From Aquanectria penicillioides (Eukaryota; Ascomycota; Sordariomycetes; Hypocreales; Nectriaceae): a stretch of 64,000 nt of DNA. Every line of letters begins with the position of its first letter. Position 1 is the stretch's first letter. Below, piece by piece: positions 44,782 through 56,538 of this stretch. The notes under the pieces are model-generated. The model was not told where the DNA came from, made no database searches, and worked only from the letters and a program-made list of their open reading frames with translations. Both the position numbers and the translations under genes were made by a program. The stretch lies in the NCBI GenBank assembly GCA_003415625.1, contig PYIU01000007.1, positions 496,001 to 560,000 of the forward strand. The letters are read 5' to 3'.

Positions 44782-46584
44782 TTAAGCCTGTTCAACTGCG
44801 TCCGAATCGGTGTTGTTGCCAGTTCGGTCCGACCCGCCTTTGTTGCTGCTGTCGGGGGTCCAGGAGCTGGACTTGATGGGGTTGACATGCTGGACATACA
44901 TGGTGTCAATCTCCTCAAGGGTTCGATCCTTGGACTCGATGACAAAGAAGAACACGATGAGAACCAAAGCAGCACAGCATCCAGCGAACACGAGACCGTA
45001 CAGGTAGTCGATGGCGTCGGTAATGAATCGGGTGCTACAAGATATGTCAGTCAAGTGCGTCATTAATTTAGTCACCAGATACTCACAAGAAAGAGATCAG
45101 ACTTGACGAAGTTAGCATTTGTGTCATTAAACGGCAGGGAGAAGCGAATCTTACAAGTTCCAGAGCCAGTTAGAGGCTGTGGCGAGAGCCATGCAGGGCC
45201 CACGGTACTGAGAGGGGTAGAGCTCAGCAACGACAGCCCAGACGAGGGGACCCCAGGTGGTCGCAAAGGCAGCGATGAAGAGGCAGGAGAAGGCGATGAG
45301 CACCTGTCCGGCCTTAGGGGTCAACATGGGGTTCTGGTGATCCAGAGCGAAGTGGCCGACAAAGGCATAGACACTTTTGTGACAATTAGTAAGTGGACAC
45401 CGCAGGTCAAAATAGATGACTCACAAGAAACACATCATCATCCATAGTCCACCAACCATCAAGGCGTTACGGCGGCCACACTTCTGCACGACATAGAGCC
45501 CTCCAATGGTGCAGGCAACGTTAACAGAGCCCAGGATAAGCTGGGTGACATAGGAGTTGCTGATTCCAGTAGATGAGAAAACGGTGGTTCCGTAGTAGAA
45601 GAAGAAATTAGCACCAGTGAGCTGTTGTCCGGCTTGCAGAGTCATTCCAAGGACGGTACGGTAAAGCATGCGAGGGCCAGTGAAGATCTCGTGCCAGTGG
45701 GTTTCGGGAAGGGCTCGCTCCTCTTCGAGCTTAACGCGGATCTCTTCGATTTGCTTGGTTACGCCAACATCGTTGGCATCAAGACCGGCCAATCGGGCAA
45801 TAGTCTGGCGGGCTTCCTCCTCACGGCCCTTGCGGAAAGCATATCGGGGGCTCTCAGGGAGGAAGAGAATACCTCCACCCAGGATCAAGGCCCACAAGAA
45901 GCCGAGACCGTTAGGAATTCTCCAGGAAGAGCTGTCGCTGTTGGATTCGGTTCCCCAGTTGATCATCTCAGCGGTCCAGATTCCGAGAGTGATGAACAGC
46001 TGATAGGTCGAGACCAAAACACCACGGATAAGAGCAGGACTGCTCTCAGACTGGTACATGGGAACCACCACAGAGAGGGCGCCAATGCCAAGACCGGTAA
46101 CAAGTCGGCCCACAGCAAACTGTGCCCAGACATGCTCAGAGGAAATCTCGATGATGTTACCGACACAGCAGAAAAGAGCCGAAGAGGAGATAGTAAGCCG
46201 GCGACCGATGCTGTCAGACATCTTACCGGAGATCAGGGAACCAATCAAGCAGCCAATGCAGAGAAGACCAGTGATAGCTCCCTGTCGGGCAGCGCTAAAA
46301 GTGTAAGATCCATCCGACTGTTTGGCTCCGAAGCGCTGGGCATAATCATCCATGGCAAAGAAGCCAGAGATTTGACCACTGTCAATCAATCAGCCCATGT
46401 TCTAAACACCCATATCTCTTTCGTGAACCTACCTCACATAACCAAACATGAATCCACCAATACTAGCTACTAGACCCAGGAAGCAGGCCATGAAGGTCAC
46501 CTTCTGGTGAGCCACAGCCTCAGAAGGGCCATCGGCCCTCTTCTCGGGCTCCACGTGCCCCGTAAGATGGCTATTCTTGGCCAT
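44782..46584 (-). CDS. Hexose transporter (MFS sugar porter)
   Basis: Five exons, 46433-46584, 45425-46378, 45155-45373, 45087-45101 and 44782-45034, give 530 residues, the usual length. Plasma-membrane 12-helix monosaccharide:H+ symporter or facilitator. Motifs seen: GGFMFGYVSGQISGF (TM1, spliced), GKMSDSIGRR (loop 2-3), GRLVTGLGIGALSVVVPMYQSE (split by position 140-165), LPESPRY, QQLTGANFFFYYGT (TM7), VVAELYPSQYRG and a C-terminal ESKDRTLEEIDTMY. The fourth exon is only 15 nt and restores SNWLWNFLISFFTRFIT; both its splice sites are good. This type resembles glucose transporters and sensors such as the fungal Rco3/Mst group. Intact. A ten-plus T run sits in its upstream region at about 46614-46625. 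Confidence 0.92.
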
Positions 46585-49500
46585 GATAAGGATGATAACT
46601 GATAAGACTGAGGTTTTTTTTTTTTTGGTTCTGTTCAAAGTAGAAAGGTGGCAATATCGTAAAATGATACGAATCCAATGCTCGTTCCCCATCGGTGGAC
46701 AGGAGCGAACGTGGGCACTTTTATTATCATTACTGGAGCCTGCTCTCGCCAGGGCTTCGTCCCCTGCGTTAGGACTCCTCCGTCGATGAGCCGACAGGCG
46801 TGCGTATGGGTCCGTCATGGGATTCTCGAGATTTTCGGACATGAGATGAGAGCTTCATACAGCCGGAGCCTCCGAGGCGGAGCTTTGACGTCAGTAACAG
46901 CACCGGGTCGGGCCTTTTCAGGGTCCTCGCCTCATCCTCAGCTTTACGTCATCAGGGCAGTTCAGCGTCACATCTCTCTTCCAATTCAAGGGCAGAGGGA
47001 AGGGGAAAAAATATGTTGTAGGTTCTTATTAGACTTGCTTGGTTTCAGGTACTTGTTTTCACTCGTTGCCTTCACGACTCACCAAATCGCAATGATGGGT
47101 GATTCAGTACGCGGGTTTGGGCGGGTGTCTTGATGCCGGTCGGTGGGCTCGGTGACTCGGCTGATTAGCAAACGGCACTTGAACGGACAGCCGGTCAAAT
47201 AGTGGATCGCAAGCGGGCCGGTGGACTCAATCTTGATCACTTATGGATTATTTATGGATCTCTCGCAGTGGTGGAGAGGTTGAGGCTCAAGTCACGCCCA
47301 CGTCCCATCGACACTTGTGAGACGAGATGTCTTCAACACTAAAGACAATGCTCCCAAGAAGTTTCCCCTTCGTTTCGCTGCCAATTGATGGTTTCCTTCG
47401 GTTTCGCTGGCGATCTTGCAATAATCCGAATCTTGGTTGATCTTATCTCTACATTCTGCTTGCAGCTGGACCCTGAAAACTCGCACGGCGAGAATTCACC
47501 GAGATTCGGCCCGACCACACGCTCCGTCAACTCCGTAACAACACGTTCCACTCTTGGTGCCAATAAACAGCGGATGCCACACGTGTCCCCATTACGAGAT
47601 TCTGCGCTGTTGATAAGGCGGATTTCAAAAACGCCGATTCAACTCATGCATGAGCGTTCCATCAAGGGGGGAGCCGCACTTCTAGGCTTGTTTAGTAATG
47701 TTTGCACAAGACTGCATTTCCCAATTTCTGATATGATAGAGCAAATCCAGATGCTTTGATGCCAAGTCGCGCATCATGCTCAACAATCTGGTTGGTCCAC
47801 CCCCACGAAGGCCCCCATCCACAATGAAGTTATGAACACCCCAAACCCCGTAAATTCTCCCCTTTTGTTCTATCGCATCTGGTTATATGGATGGATCCGG
47901 ACTCCATGGGGTATCAACTCGAGTCCTGTAATTCCTCGTCTGTTACTCGGTCCCGGCCTACTCTCGGCGGTTCGGCGCATAGTGCCGGTGGCCTGCTTTG
48001 CGTCCGACAGCCTCGACAGCTTCCATCGATATATCTGGCGCCCTGCAAGGTCCCACCAGCCGCTGCACATATCACGGCGTATCCAACCTGGTCCGGCCCT
48101 TCATCGGTCCCGGATATAAACTCCATCCAGAGTGTTTTTTTTTCTTCTGCAACAGGATCTGGCCACCAAGAGACCACAACCCGCACAATGTTTCGGAAAA
48201 TCCAGGACCGCCATGTTGATGATGACGTCTGCATGGCCGCAGTGTGCCCGACCAAACATAGTTTCAGAATTATCTCCGGAGATCATGGAATTGAATTTCG
48301 TGCCATGGGGCCGCGCGAAGCCGAGTAACCGCTGCATAAGAACGGATTAGATATTCCCCCAATGCCAAATGACAATTCCTTCTGCTAGTTTGCTTCAAAA
48401 TATGCTCGGAGCACGTCACCCAGATTGTCTATCATCTGCGATACGGGAAGAAGACACCAAAGGCAAGCCTGTTTGATACGACCTTGGCGAACAGAGGAAG
48501 CAAGCTTTCGCGTCTTTGAATCTTTGTCAAAGCAGGTGGTACTTTCGTTCATTTCTTGATTGAGATCTCCCCTGAAATCCTCATTACGTGTGAACTCTTT
48601 TCCAATCAATTGTCTTATGGGTGTGTAGCCTCAACTTAGCACATCGGGCACTCAAGCATGTTAAGGCATTTAAATGAACAGTGAAGTTTAATATGTGTTG
48701 AGAGTTTTTTTGTGATTCATCCCACATCCAGCCCCGCGCTTTGGGGAAGCAAAAGGTGGGATTTTAAGCTTCTCCTTCTTAACACAGTGATAGAAGAGCA
48801 CTGTCATGAAAGTATGGGGAATCTCTTGGCCCTCTTCCACCGTTCCAAAGTATTGCTTGAATCCCAGCCACAGGTCTTCTTGAGCCACAGAGAGTATCAG
48901 CCACAAGCTTTTCAAAAATAAAAGCTCGAATTTTTCTGATTCAGTGGGTCGCCAATGCGTCTAGCGGCGAGAGTAAGGCTGAAAGTAGCCAAAGCCGTCG
49001 CCTCTTAGTATAGAAAATCTTCAACGAGAACACACTACGCAAGGCCTAATGAGAGTAACAATAGCAGTAGCCTAAAGGGCGTATAGAAATGATGTGACCA
49101 TCGTCAATCTAAATACCGAGTCCATGCATCACATTTTGGAGGTTGAGGATAACCTCTTGTCTATTTGGCCCCTGCCTCACCCTCTACCTACTTAAAACAT
49201 GAACAAGTGCATTCAGTCTACACCCTGCAAAATGAGAATTTCATTCGATGTGTCTGAATATAGGGAGTGGTTTACTATCAATATATTACAATTGAACACT
49301 TACATACTGACATACCAAAAATCTGTACTGAAATGGGAAATATCTATCAACAGGACTCAGGTGTGCTACAAAAAAAAAGCAGAAAACTAGATTGATATTA
49401 TGAGGCTTTTCGATTCAACCGTATTGTTAGAACAAAACTTCCGCGAGATGAATGTCAAAATTTAAAACCTCAGAAATTCAACCTCATCAAAAATCTAGAT

Positions 49501-50617
49501 CATGAATAGGAATCTGCTAAGCTTCCGAGTAAATCTATGTGCAGCTGTAGGGTAGCAAGCAAGAAGGAGAATCAAACCCCGACTCAAACCAACTGATGAT
49601 GGGAATATTTGTTTGATTAATAATTGCCTCCAATGATTCAGCTTGACCTCCATTTAGGGGAGGGAATGGATAATATGGTGGCATGAATTCTATCAAATTC
49701 ATCAATGTAACAGGATCGTGCGGTAACAAGGCACGTAGTCTTGCGCAAGGAAAATATCAGCATCATCTGGCTTTAATTTTAAGATGCGAAGGCTTGGTTC
49801 GAAGTAGAGCAAAATATAGGTGATCAGATTCATATGCTGAGAATAGTGAGTGGTTGATATGACACACTTTTGCATCAATGACCCTAGGTAAAGAGATGAA
49901 TGCAATCTATTACACTAATAAAGTTTAGTTGTCAATTTCTACACTTTAACAAAAGGCATGTAGGTATTTCTTTACAGTCAGCTCTGCATCTTGGTACATG
50001 CGCACATAGCATGGTCAATGCGATACAATCTATTATCCTGATCAAGTTAGCACCCACAACCATTTAGTGATGTGCTAATGCACTTCGATCTGCTCTTCCC
50101 CAGATCCCCCGCGCCGAATCTTCCCCTAAGTAACCAACGCTTACGTATTTAATGAAGAAAGCATCTTTTTACGCTTTAAGAAAGCTGCTCGTTGGTCGAG
50201 AGGCCTTGGCAGGGCTTTATCAATGGTGTTCGTTGATAGAATAACGTACTCTCAAACTCGGGTATCTCGGCCCGCCCGGCGGCCTTGAAACACAATCCTC
50301 CGTTGTTGGGGACCATTTGGCCGCCCCGCGAAGTGAGACTATCTCGCTAACCACGATGCGGGGGAACAGCAAAAGATCTTATGGCTTACTAACGGGACTA
50401 ATATCGTGCCTGCTGTTCCCATGGCCTCGCGAACTACCCGGTGGTTGGGGCGCCAGTCTCCATGGAAATTTTGATGGGGCAGGGGCGATCATTCTGTTGT
50501 CTATAAGAACAAGGTGACCCTATGTCCCACATATCCAAATGAGTGATAATGATATTTGGTTATGACTTATGTTTGGAAGCCCATATGCCCTTCCGCTAGA
50601 ACAACAACGCCATTCCG
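46585..50617. other. 4-kb gene-free region
   Basis: Promoter side of the hexose transporter, then increasingly AT-rich DNA (48.6-50.2 kb). I looked for transposon terminal repeats, reverse transcriptase or transposase motifs and RNA genes and saw none. Short frames have no domain signal. Possibly heavily decayed sequence. Confidence 0.45.
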
Positions 50618-52212
50618 ATGAACTCTTCCTTCAAGTCACCTCCCAACACAGGCAACCAAGCCATACACGATCACAAAGGCTCTGCAGAATACAACGGCAA
50701 CCCAAACCTTTCCAAGAAATTCAACATATGGAGCATTCTAGCCCTTGCTTTTTGCGTGCTAGGGACGTGTTCTGTTTTTGCACAGGACCTAGCGAGCGGC
50801 CTGAACAATGGCGGCCCTATTACCATTGTCTGGGGCCTAGTTCTCGTCACGTTTTGTAACTTGTGCGTTGCAATCTCTTTAGGCGAGCTATGTAGTAGCA
50901 TGCCCACCGTGTTGGGCCAAGCATACTGAGTCTTTCGGCTGTGGAATACCCCTACCGGCCGATTCGTCTCGTACCTCTGTGCCTGGATCAACACTTTTGG
51001 CTGGTGGGCGTTGACAGCATCGGCATCGCATACATCAATAACTTCCTCCTTGGGATGAAAGTCATGTTCGACAATGACTGGGCGGGTGCTAAAACTGGTT
51101 GGATCCAATTCCTCCTCTACATTGGCATCACTTTGGTGTTTACAATATTCAATCTGGTCGCCTGTCGGAAAGAACAGGTGTTACCGCTTTTTAATGACTT
51201 TGTGGGGCTTGGGTTTTTTGCCTTGTTTTTTGTCATTAGTATCGCGATTCTAGCCAGCACGGGCACCAAGTCGGACCTGAGTTTTCAGCCTGCGTCATTC
51301 GTCTTCTGCCAATGGATTATTATTAACGCGACGGGTTGGAGCGATGGAGTGACGTGGTTCACCGGCCTCGTGCAGGTGGCTTACGGCTTGACTGCCCTTG
51401 ACGCTATTATCCACATGACGGAGGAAATTCCGGATCCCCGACGCGATGTGCCAAAGGCAATGTATCTTTGCATCCTCGTTAGTGCAGCCACGGGCTTACT
51501 ATTCATGGTTGCTTGCCTTTTCTGCATCCAAGACATTGACCGAATTATCGATACGCCTACAGGCCTGCCTTTTATGCAACTGGTACAAGACGCTGTCGGG
51601 CTTGAAGGAGGGGCGGCCTTGCTCACTCTGTTATGGGGCTTTGCCCGTGATGGCGGGCTACCATTTGCGGCGTATTTCAGCTACATCGACCCCAGATGGC
51701 TGGTTCCCGCACGAGCTCTGTGGCTCCAAGGAGTTCTGATAGCGCTTATTGGCGTGCTATTTTTGTTCTCCAACACGGTCCTTGAAGCAATCTTGTCAGT
51801 GAGCACGATAACACTCACAATATCCTGTACTATGCCGATTTTGGCGGTTTTGGTTGTTGGCCGCGATGGGCTTCCGCCTGGGGAGTTCCGTTTGGGAAGG
51901 TTAGGACCTGTTGTCAACATAATACCCTTCGTGTATTGTTCAATCACGACGGTATTCTTCTTCTTTCCTGGAACCCCCGACCCTTCAGCTGCTGACATGA
52001 ACTACGCTATCGTGATCTTCGGTATTATGCTAGTTCTTGCAGTTGCTTTGTGGTTTATTCAAGGACAGAGGACTTACCTGAGAATGGACGAGGCCGTCGA
52101 TCAAGTTATAGTGGCGAGTCGACAGCTTTCTCAAGACCGCTCTGCCAACCAACAGTTGTTCCACCTGTGCTTTCTGTGGCTGGGGCAAGCTAAGTACGAA
52201 ACCTGTTCATGA
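50618..52212 (+). pseudogene. GABA/amino-acid permease (APC family), disrupted
   Basis: Amino acid/choline/GABA permease of the Uga4/Bat1 type, 12 helices. The N terminus NLSKKFNIWSILALAFCVLG and FAQDLASGLNNGGPITIVWG are typical. Then LGELCSSMPTVLGQAY is followed by TGA (50927-50929) where relatives have Trp, a G-to-A change. A one-base frame change near 51025 separates GWWALTAS from IAYINNFLLGMKV. Between LLTLLWG and FARDGGLP (about 51625-51650) roughly 20-25 residues of a conserved helix appear deleted. The rest (YFSYIDPRWLVPARALWLQG, SNTVLEAILSVSTITLTIS) is well kept. Clearly dead, with recent-looking lesions. A dead zinc-cluster regulator lies just downstream in convergent orientation. 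Confidence 0.83.
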
Positions 52213-52756
52213 GAGCATTTCGTATGGCAGGGCGACGATCTTTAGTGTATAATCGCCAAGTAGGGAGGAGGCCAACATACTGAGGGACTAAATCTATTGT
52301 TACTTGACGGGGAATTAGGCGTTCATGGGTAGTCGGGCGAATCATCTCTGGTATCATGCCGTAATGCGAAGCTGAGGGAGGATGCTCCACTGGTTGACAT
52401 CAGTTCCAATATCATTGAATAGACAGAGGCCAGGAAGTCTACATACGCATGTATGTTGAGTAGAGAGTACAAGAAGCTGATAACACAAAAATGTCGCGCT
52501 CTTCGATAGACTTGAAAATTTCACAAACCCATGAATGTGTATCGTAGCGGTCGCAAGGCTCTCGACTTCGAAAAAACAATTCGACATCTATGTAGTCCGA
52601 TGGTCCGAGGACTTCGCACACAGATGGCCCAATTGAATTCGTTTCCATGGCTGCATTTCGAAAACCATAGAATAGTTCAGATAAAGGTGTATTGTCTGCC
52701 GTATGAAATGGTGTGATGTTGTGTGGATGAGTTTGTAGATTGAGCAGCTGACGGAT
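52213..52756. other. Intergenic region between converging pseudogenes
   Basis: No gene seen. Confidence 0.45.
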
Positions 52757-53565
52757 TTAAACACTAGTGGGATAGAAGTTTGCTCGGATGGCGCTGGACA
52801 TGGGAAGGTTACCGAAGGCTCCCACTCCATCTGAAGGTAGGATAGAGTTCGAGATAGAGCCCTCATACCACTGAGCTGATTGATTGATATCCGAGGTATT
52901 CAAGTCCGGTTCGTAGGCTGACGGTTGGTTTCGTTGGATATGCAGTGGGTGTATTGCTATCAGAGCTGATAGAGAATTTCCGGGGTAGCGAGGAGGCTCA
53001 CCTTTTTTGTGGACGGATAGGAGGAGCCCAAATCGATCGTAGATGACTCGTCGAGAAGGAAATGGGCTCCATCAATGTGGCACACCCGAATTGAAGTAGC
53101 TTTAAAACATTCTTCTGTCAGCGTTTCCATAGTCATCGATTTTGGAATCGGGTTCAGTCGCAAGTCTCTAGCCGCCTCATCCTCCGCTGTCTCACTCAAT
53201 TCTTTGGGAATGGATCTCGGGGGTTTATCTGCTGTGATTCGGGCAAGAATATCATCCCGTGAATGCCCAGAGGCCGTTATCAATTTCTCAAACAACGACT
53301 TGTAGTCTCCCAGCTGCCCTCTGAGCTCAGCAATTTCTCGACGACTTTCCTCCCTACCCCAGCGGAGAAGCACTGCCATCATATCTGCACTCGACGATGC
53401 CAAGACGAGCACACCGACCGCAAACCAGCTGTTCGGAGTCACACTAAGATTAAATTAGAGCGCAATGCTTGTTTGTACGGTTGTATGGTGCGATGAGCGT
53501 TCACACACCCTGGCCTTCTTTTCCCGGCACTATTGGCAGGCCGTGAAAGCATTCCCAGCTCTTTG
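52757..53565 (-). pseudogene. Zn2Cys6 transcription factor relic
   Basis: On the minus strand near 53540 the zinc cluster begins ACQ-stop-CREKKAR, and after a gtgtgt...cttag intron (about 53456-53512) continues CDSEQLVCGRCARLGIVECRYDG. The six Cys pattern (x2, x6, x6, x2, x6) is complete. The TAG at 53530-53532 stands where relatives often have Gln (CAG to TAG). After the cluster the frame shifts by one in a GGGG run, then reads REESRREIAELRGQLGDYKS (a coiled linker), ILARITADKPPRSIPKELSE and HIDGAHFLLDES, and ends after another intron (52918-53001) with YEPDLNTSDINQSAQWYEGS to TAA 52757-52759. That last junction also needs one extra base in an A6 run. A short regulator (about 250 residues), now dead. 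No start codon found. Confidence 0.65.
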
Positions 53566-54382
53566 AGGTCTCTATAGCAGCCGCCGAGGCGAATTGAGCC
53601 GCTGTAGTGGTCTTTGTGGAGCTGTGGGGGTTCTTGGGGGCGGGTCGTTGCGAGTGGGAGACCCAGGCCGGGGCTGAATTGGTCGATGATCCGTCATTGC
53701 ATCACAACGTGCAACTTATAGTGAAACATTGTGAAAACTGGTGGAAACCGGCCAAAATTGGATGTTGGTAAAGTTTCCTCGAGATCTTTGGAGAGTTGCC
53801 AGGAGGTTCCAATGCGATTATTTTAGCTTGAAGTACGGCGGCACCATCCAACACATAGCCATTTCGCTCTGGAGACGATCGCTGTCGTGTGAATTCATTT
53901 CCTGACAGGTCATGAAGTTATCATATTTGTGTCACTTTCTTGCCAATCGGGTTTATTATGTCTCACCCCTGTCGTTTCTCGTTTCTTAACTCAACCGGCT
54001 AACACGGAGCACTCTGCCCGTCCGCCAAAACCTAAATCTGAGACCTGTGCACTCCTCCTGCACCCGCCAACAGCAAGTTGACCAAACTACTTGTCTCTAG
54101 TTAGTGAACTGAACCCCTTCTTTGAGGTTAGTTTTGACTTCAAGATAACTACTACCCACATGTGCAAATTCGTGCAATGCACAAAATGACACAAGCCGCT
54201 GTTATGAATGCCGGTGAAATGTTGGGCCGACCGTGAGAGAACATCACGTGATCGCACCATTTTTTTCAGGGAGGGATTCACCACACTAAATTTAGCATAT
54301 CGGCAGGCCGAATCCACGATCGCATTGGCATCATCTCTCCCAACAAAATTCTTCCTACTAATGCTAGTTCATTCTAGTCGTC
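53566..54382. other. Intergenic region
   Basis: Promoter space of the RWD gene and former promoter of the zinc-cluster relic. No gene seen. Confidence 0.45.
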
Positions 54383-55306
54383 ATGGTTACTGAAGGGAAG
54401 CCGCATAATGTTTTGCCTAAAGATCTCATGATGCTTCAGCTTGGTCAAATCGACCTCCTAATGGCAATGTACTCGTCTGACAACGCAATATCCATTGATG
54501 CCGCATCCTCCAATCTACTTGAAAAGCTGAGAGAGTGGTGTGAGACTGACCAGGAGGCACCACCCGATTTCACCGAATTGTGCATATCTTTGATCCTCAA
54601 TGTGGAAGTTTCTGATGTGGATGACACCACCTCAAGTGGCGACAAGTTTTTGCAACTTAACTTGTCTCTTCCGTTAGCGTATCAAGGAGAGTGTATAGAA
54701 GTCCCTTCGGACATGGAACCACCGCCGGTCAAAACGAGGGCGCAACAGCCGGCATGGATGAGCAAGGGCGAATTGGCGCGGTTAAATGCGGAAATTCCCG
54801 ATGAAGACATCTTGACCGTTATTGAACATGTCAAGGAGGCGGCACTCCAACATCTAGAGAGATTGGAACAGGAAAATGCAGAATCCAGTCTGTTAAATGC
54901 AGAAGCATCAATCGTCCGTGTTTGGTTTTACTTCCCCTCAATTAGTACACGGGCAAAGCGAGACGACATCGTACATTACGCGCCCACATACGGGTTAACG
55001 GGGTTCCTGCTGGCTGGAAAGCCGGGCATTCTGTGCCTTGAGGGAGGATCTTCGGCCATTGACAACTTTATGAAATTCATCAAGACCGAGAGTTGGGGTG
55101 ACATTCCTTCGCAACATAAAAAGGTCAGCGAGCGCTTTCGAGAGACGGGCCCAGACGTGGAACGTGCATTCAAGGATATGCAAGAGATTACAGACTTGGT
55201 CGGTGAAAGGAGAGGAGAGAGAGCGAACCGAAATGATATGAAAGCTCTAGAAGCGTGGCTCAATGATAGCGGACTAGGTGAAGCTTTTGGGAAAGTCTTC
55301 ATGTAG
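54383..55306 (+). CDS. RWD-domain protein with C-terminal DUF1115
   Basis: Single exon, 307 residues. An RWD (GCN2-like, ubiquitin-conjugating-fold) domain covers about 12-115: LQLGQIDLLMAMYSSD at its start and FLQLNLSLPLAYQGE with the usual Pro near 105. A helical linker (VIEHVKEAALQHLERLEQENAE) follows, then a DUF1115 region from about 175: VRVWFYFPSISTRAKRDDIV and GLTGFLLAGKPGILCLEG. This matches the RWDD2-like family, cytosolic or nuclear, function not established. Start context tcATGGTT; frame clean. An ordinary conserved gene isolated between pseudogenes. Confidence 0.88.
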   Translation: MVTEGKPHNVLPKDLMMLQLGQIDLLMAMYSSDNAISIDAASSNLLEKLREWCETDQEAPPDFTELCISLILNVEVSDVDDTTSSGDKFLQLNLSLPLAYQGECIEVPSDMEPPPVKTRAQQPAWMSKGELARLNAEIPDEDILTVIEHVKEAALQHLERLEQENAESSLLNAEASIVRVWFYFPSISTRAKRDDIVHYAPTYGLTGFLLAGKPGILCLEGGSSAIDNFMKFIKTESWGDIPSQHKKVSERFRETGPDVERAFKDMQEITDLVGERRGERANRNDMKALEAWLNDSGLGEAFGKVFM

Positions 55307-56538
55307 CGTCAGACGTGTTCAAAAGCAACTAGCTGCCTGGCCCAAATCTCCGGATACTCCACGAACAAGCATGCTACCTCTCTCCGAGAACATCGGGATT
55401 AATTTGCCTCCATAATGATGGGGCTCAAGGCACTTTAATCTTCGACAAAGGACCTTCCAACTCAAGCATTACTTCGGTGTTTTCACATTGTGCGCGTTTA
55501 GACCAGAGATTTAATCAGAATCGCCGCGTCTCAGATCATTCAGCATCTCGGATGTTTGATGATTCCGAGATATGCTCATGGTGAAGCTAGTTAGGTTGTT
55601 CTTGCCAGGGCCGGGGACAAACGACTGAATTCCCCGGAATCAAGAAGCAAATAATCGATGAAGCGGTCTAGTTCTCCAATCGGGCTTGCGGGTCGTTCCT
55701 TAAAACCGAAATCCCCGTCGCTTCGGTATTGAATGGCCCGATCTGAAGCTTGTTGTCTTCTTTGGGTGTTTATTGGTAATCATATGATGCTGTGTGGACT
55801 GGTGATTATTGGGGCTGGGTTTAGCTCCACGGTCGGTCAAATGTACCTGGCCACTAAATGGGCGATGGTTCAACCTCAAGGGATCATCAATCAGGGTTGT
55901 TCCGGGGAGAAATCTGACAACCTTGACAGGTTGAACATCAAAGGGGATTTGAAGCGCTAGAGTGCTTGAGAATTTTGAAGAGTACAACAGGTTAGACGTT
56001 GAAGAAAAAGAATGAAGACCAAAAATGGTGGAAAGTGTTGTTTTACTACTGACTTTGACTTAACCCTCAACAATCATGATCCCCGTGCCTATCCTGAGCA
56101 AACAACGTTGCTCCTCGACTCTATCCATTCAGTCGGGTGAGCCTGAGCGCCATTGCTAGACCTCGTATTTGAAAAACCGATCGGAATCTTCCGATCAGAT
56201 CAGCTGCTAGTTATACGCGTATATAAACTCGCTAAACCGAAACGAGATTGAGCAACAGGCAGCTTGCATCCTCTTACTCATGTGGCGTTCATGGATGAGG
56301 AATCCGCAGAGAAGGTGCTCTGATCCTCTGCAACTCCGCAAAGCCTACTCCTTTCCCCGCAATCGTTTACTGGGGTAAAGGGTAGTGATGCACCTGAAAT
56401 TCGGGGTAGTTTAACGCGAATGAGAGGGTCTCTGCTTAGCAACATATACATCGTGTAATGTCTTCATCACCTAAGAGCATCACTCAAGCCGAACACCAAA
56501 TTTCAACATATCTAATCAGGTCTCTTTGAAGAAATATT
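55307..56538. other. Intergenic region
   Basis: No gene seen. Likely the former promoter of the sugar transporter that follows. Confidence 0.45.

Noticed and set aside
46585..50560. Transposon or retroelement remnant in the 4-kb gene-free region
   Set aside because: No terminal repeats, target-site duplications, reverse transcriptase, integrase or transposase motifs could be seen by eye.
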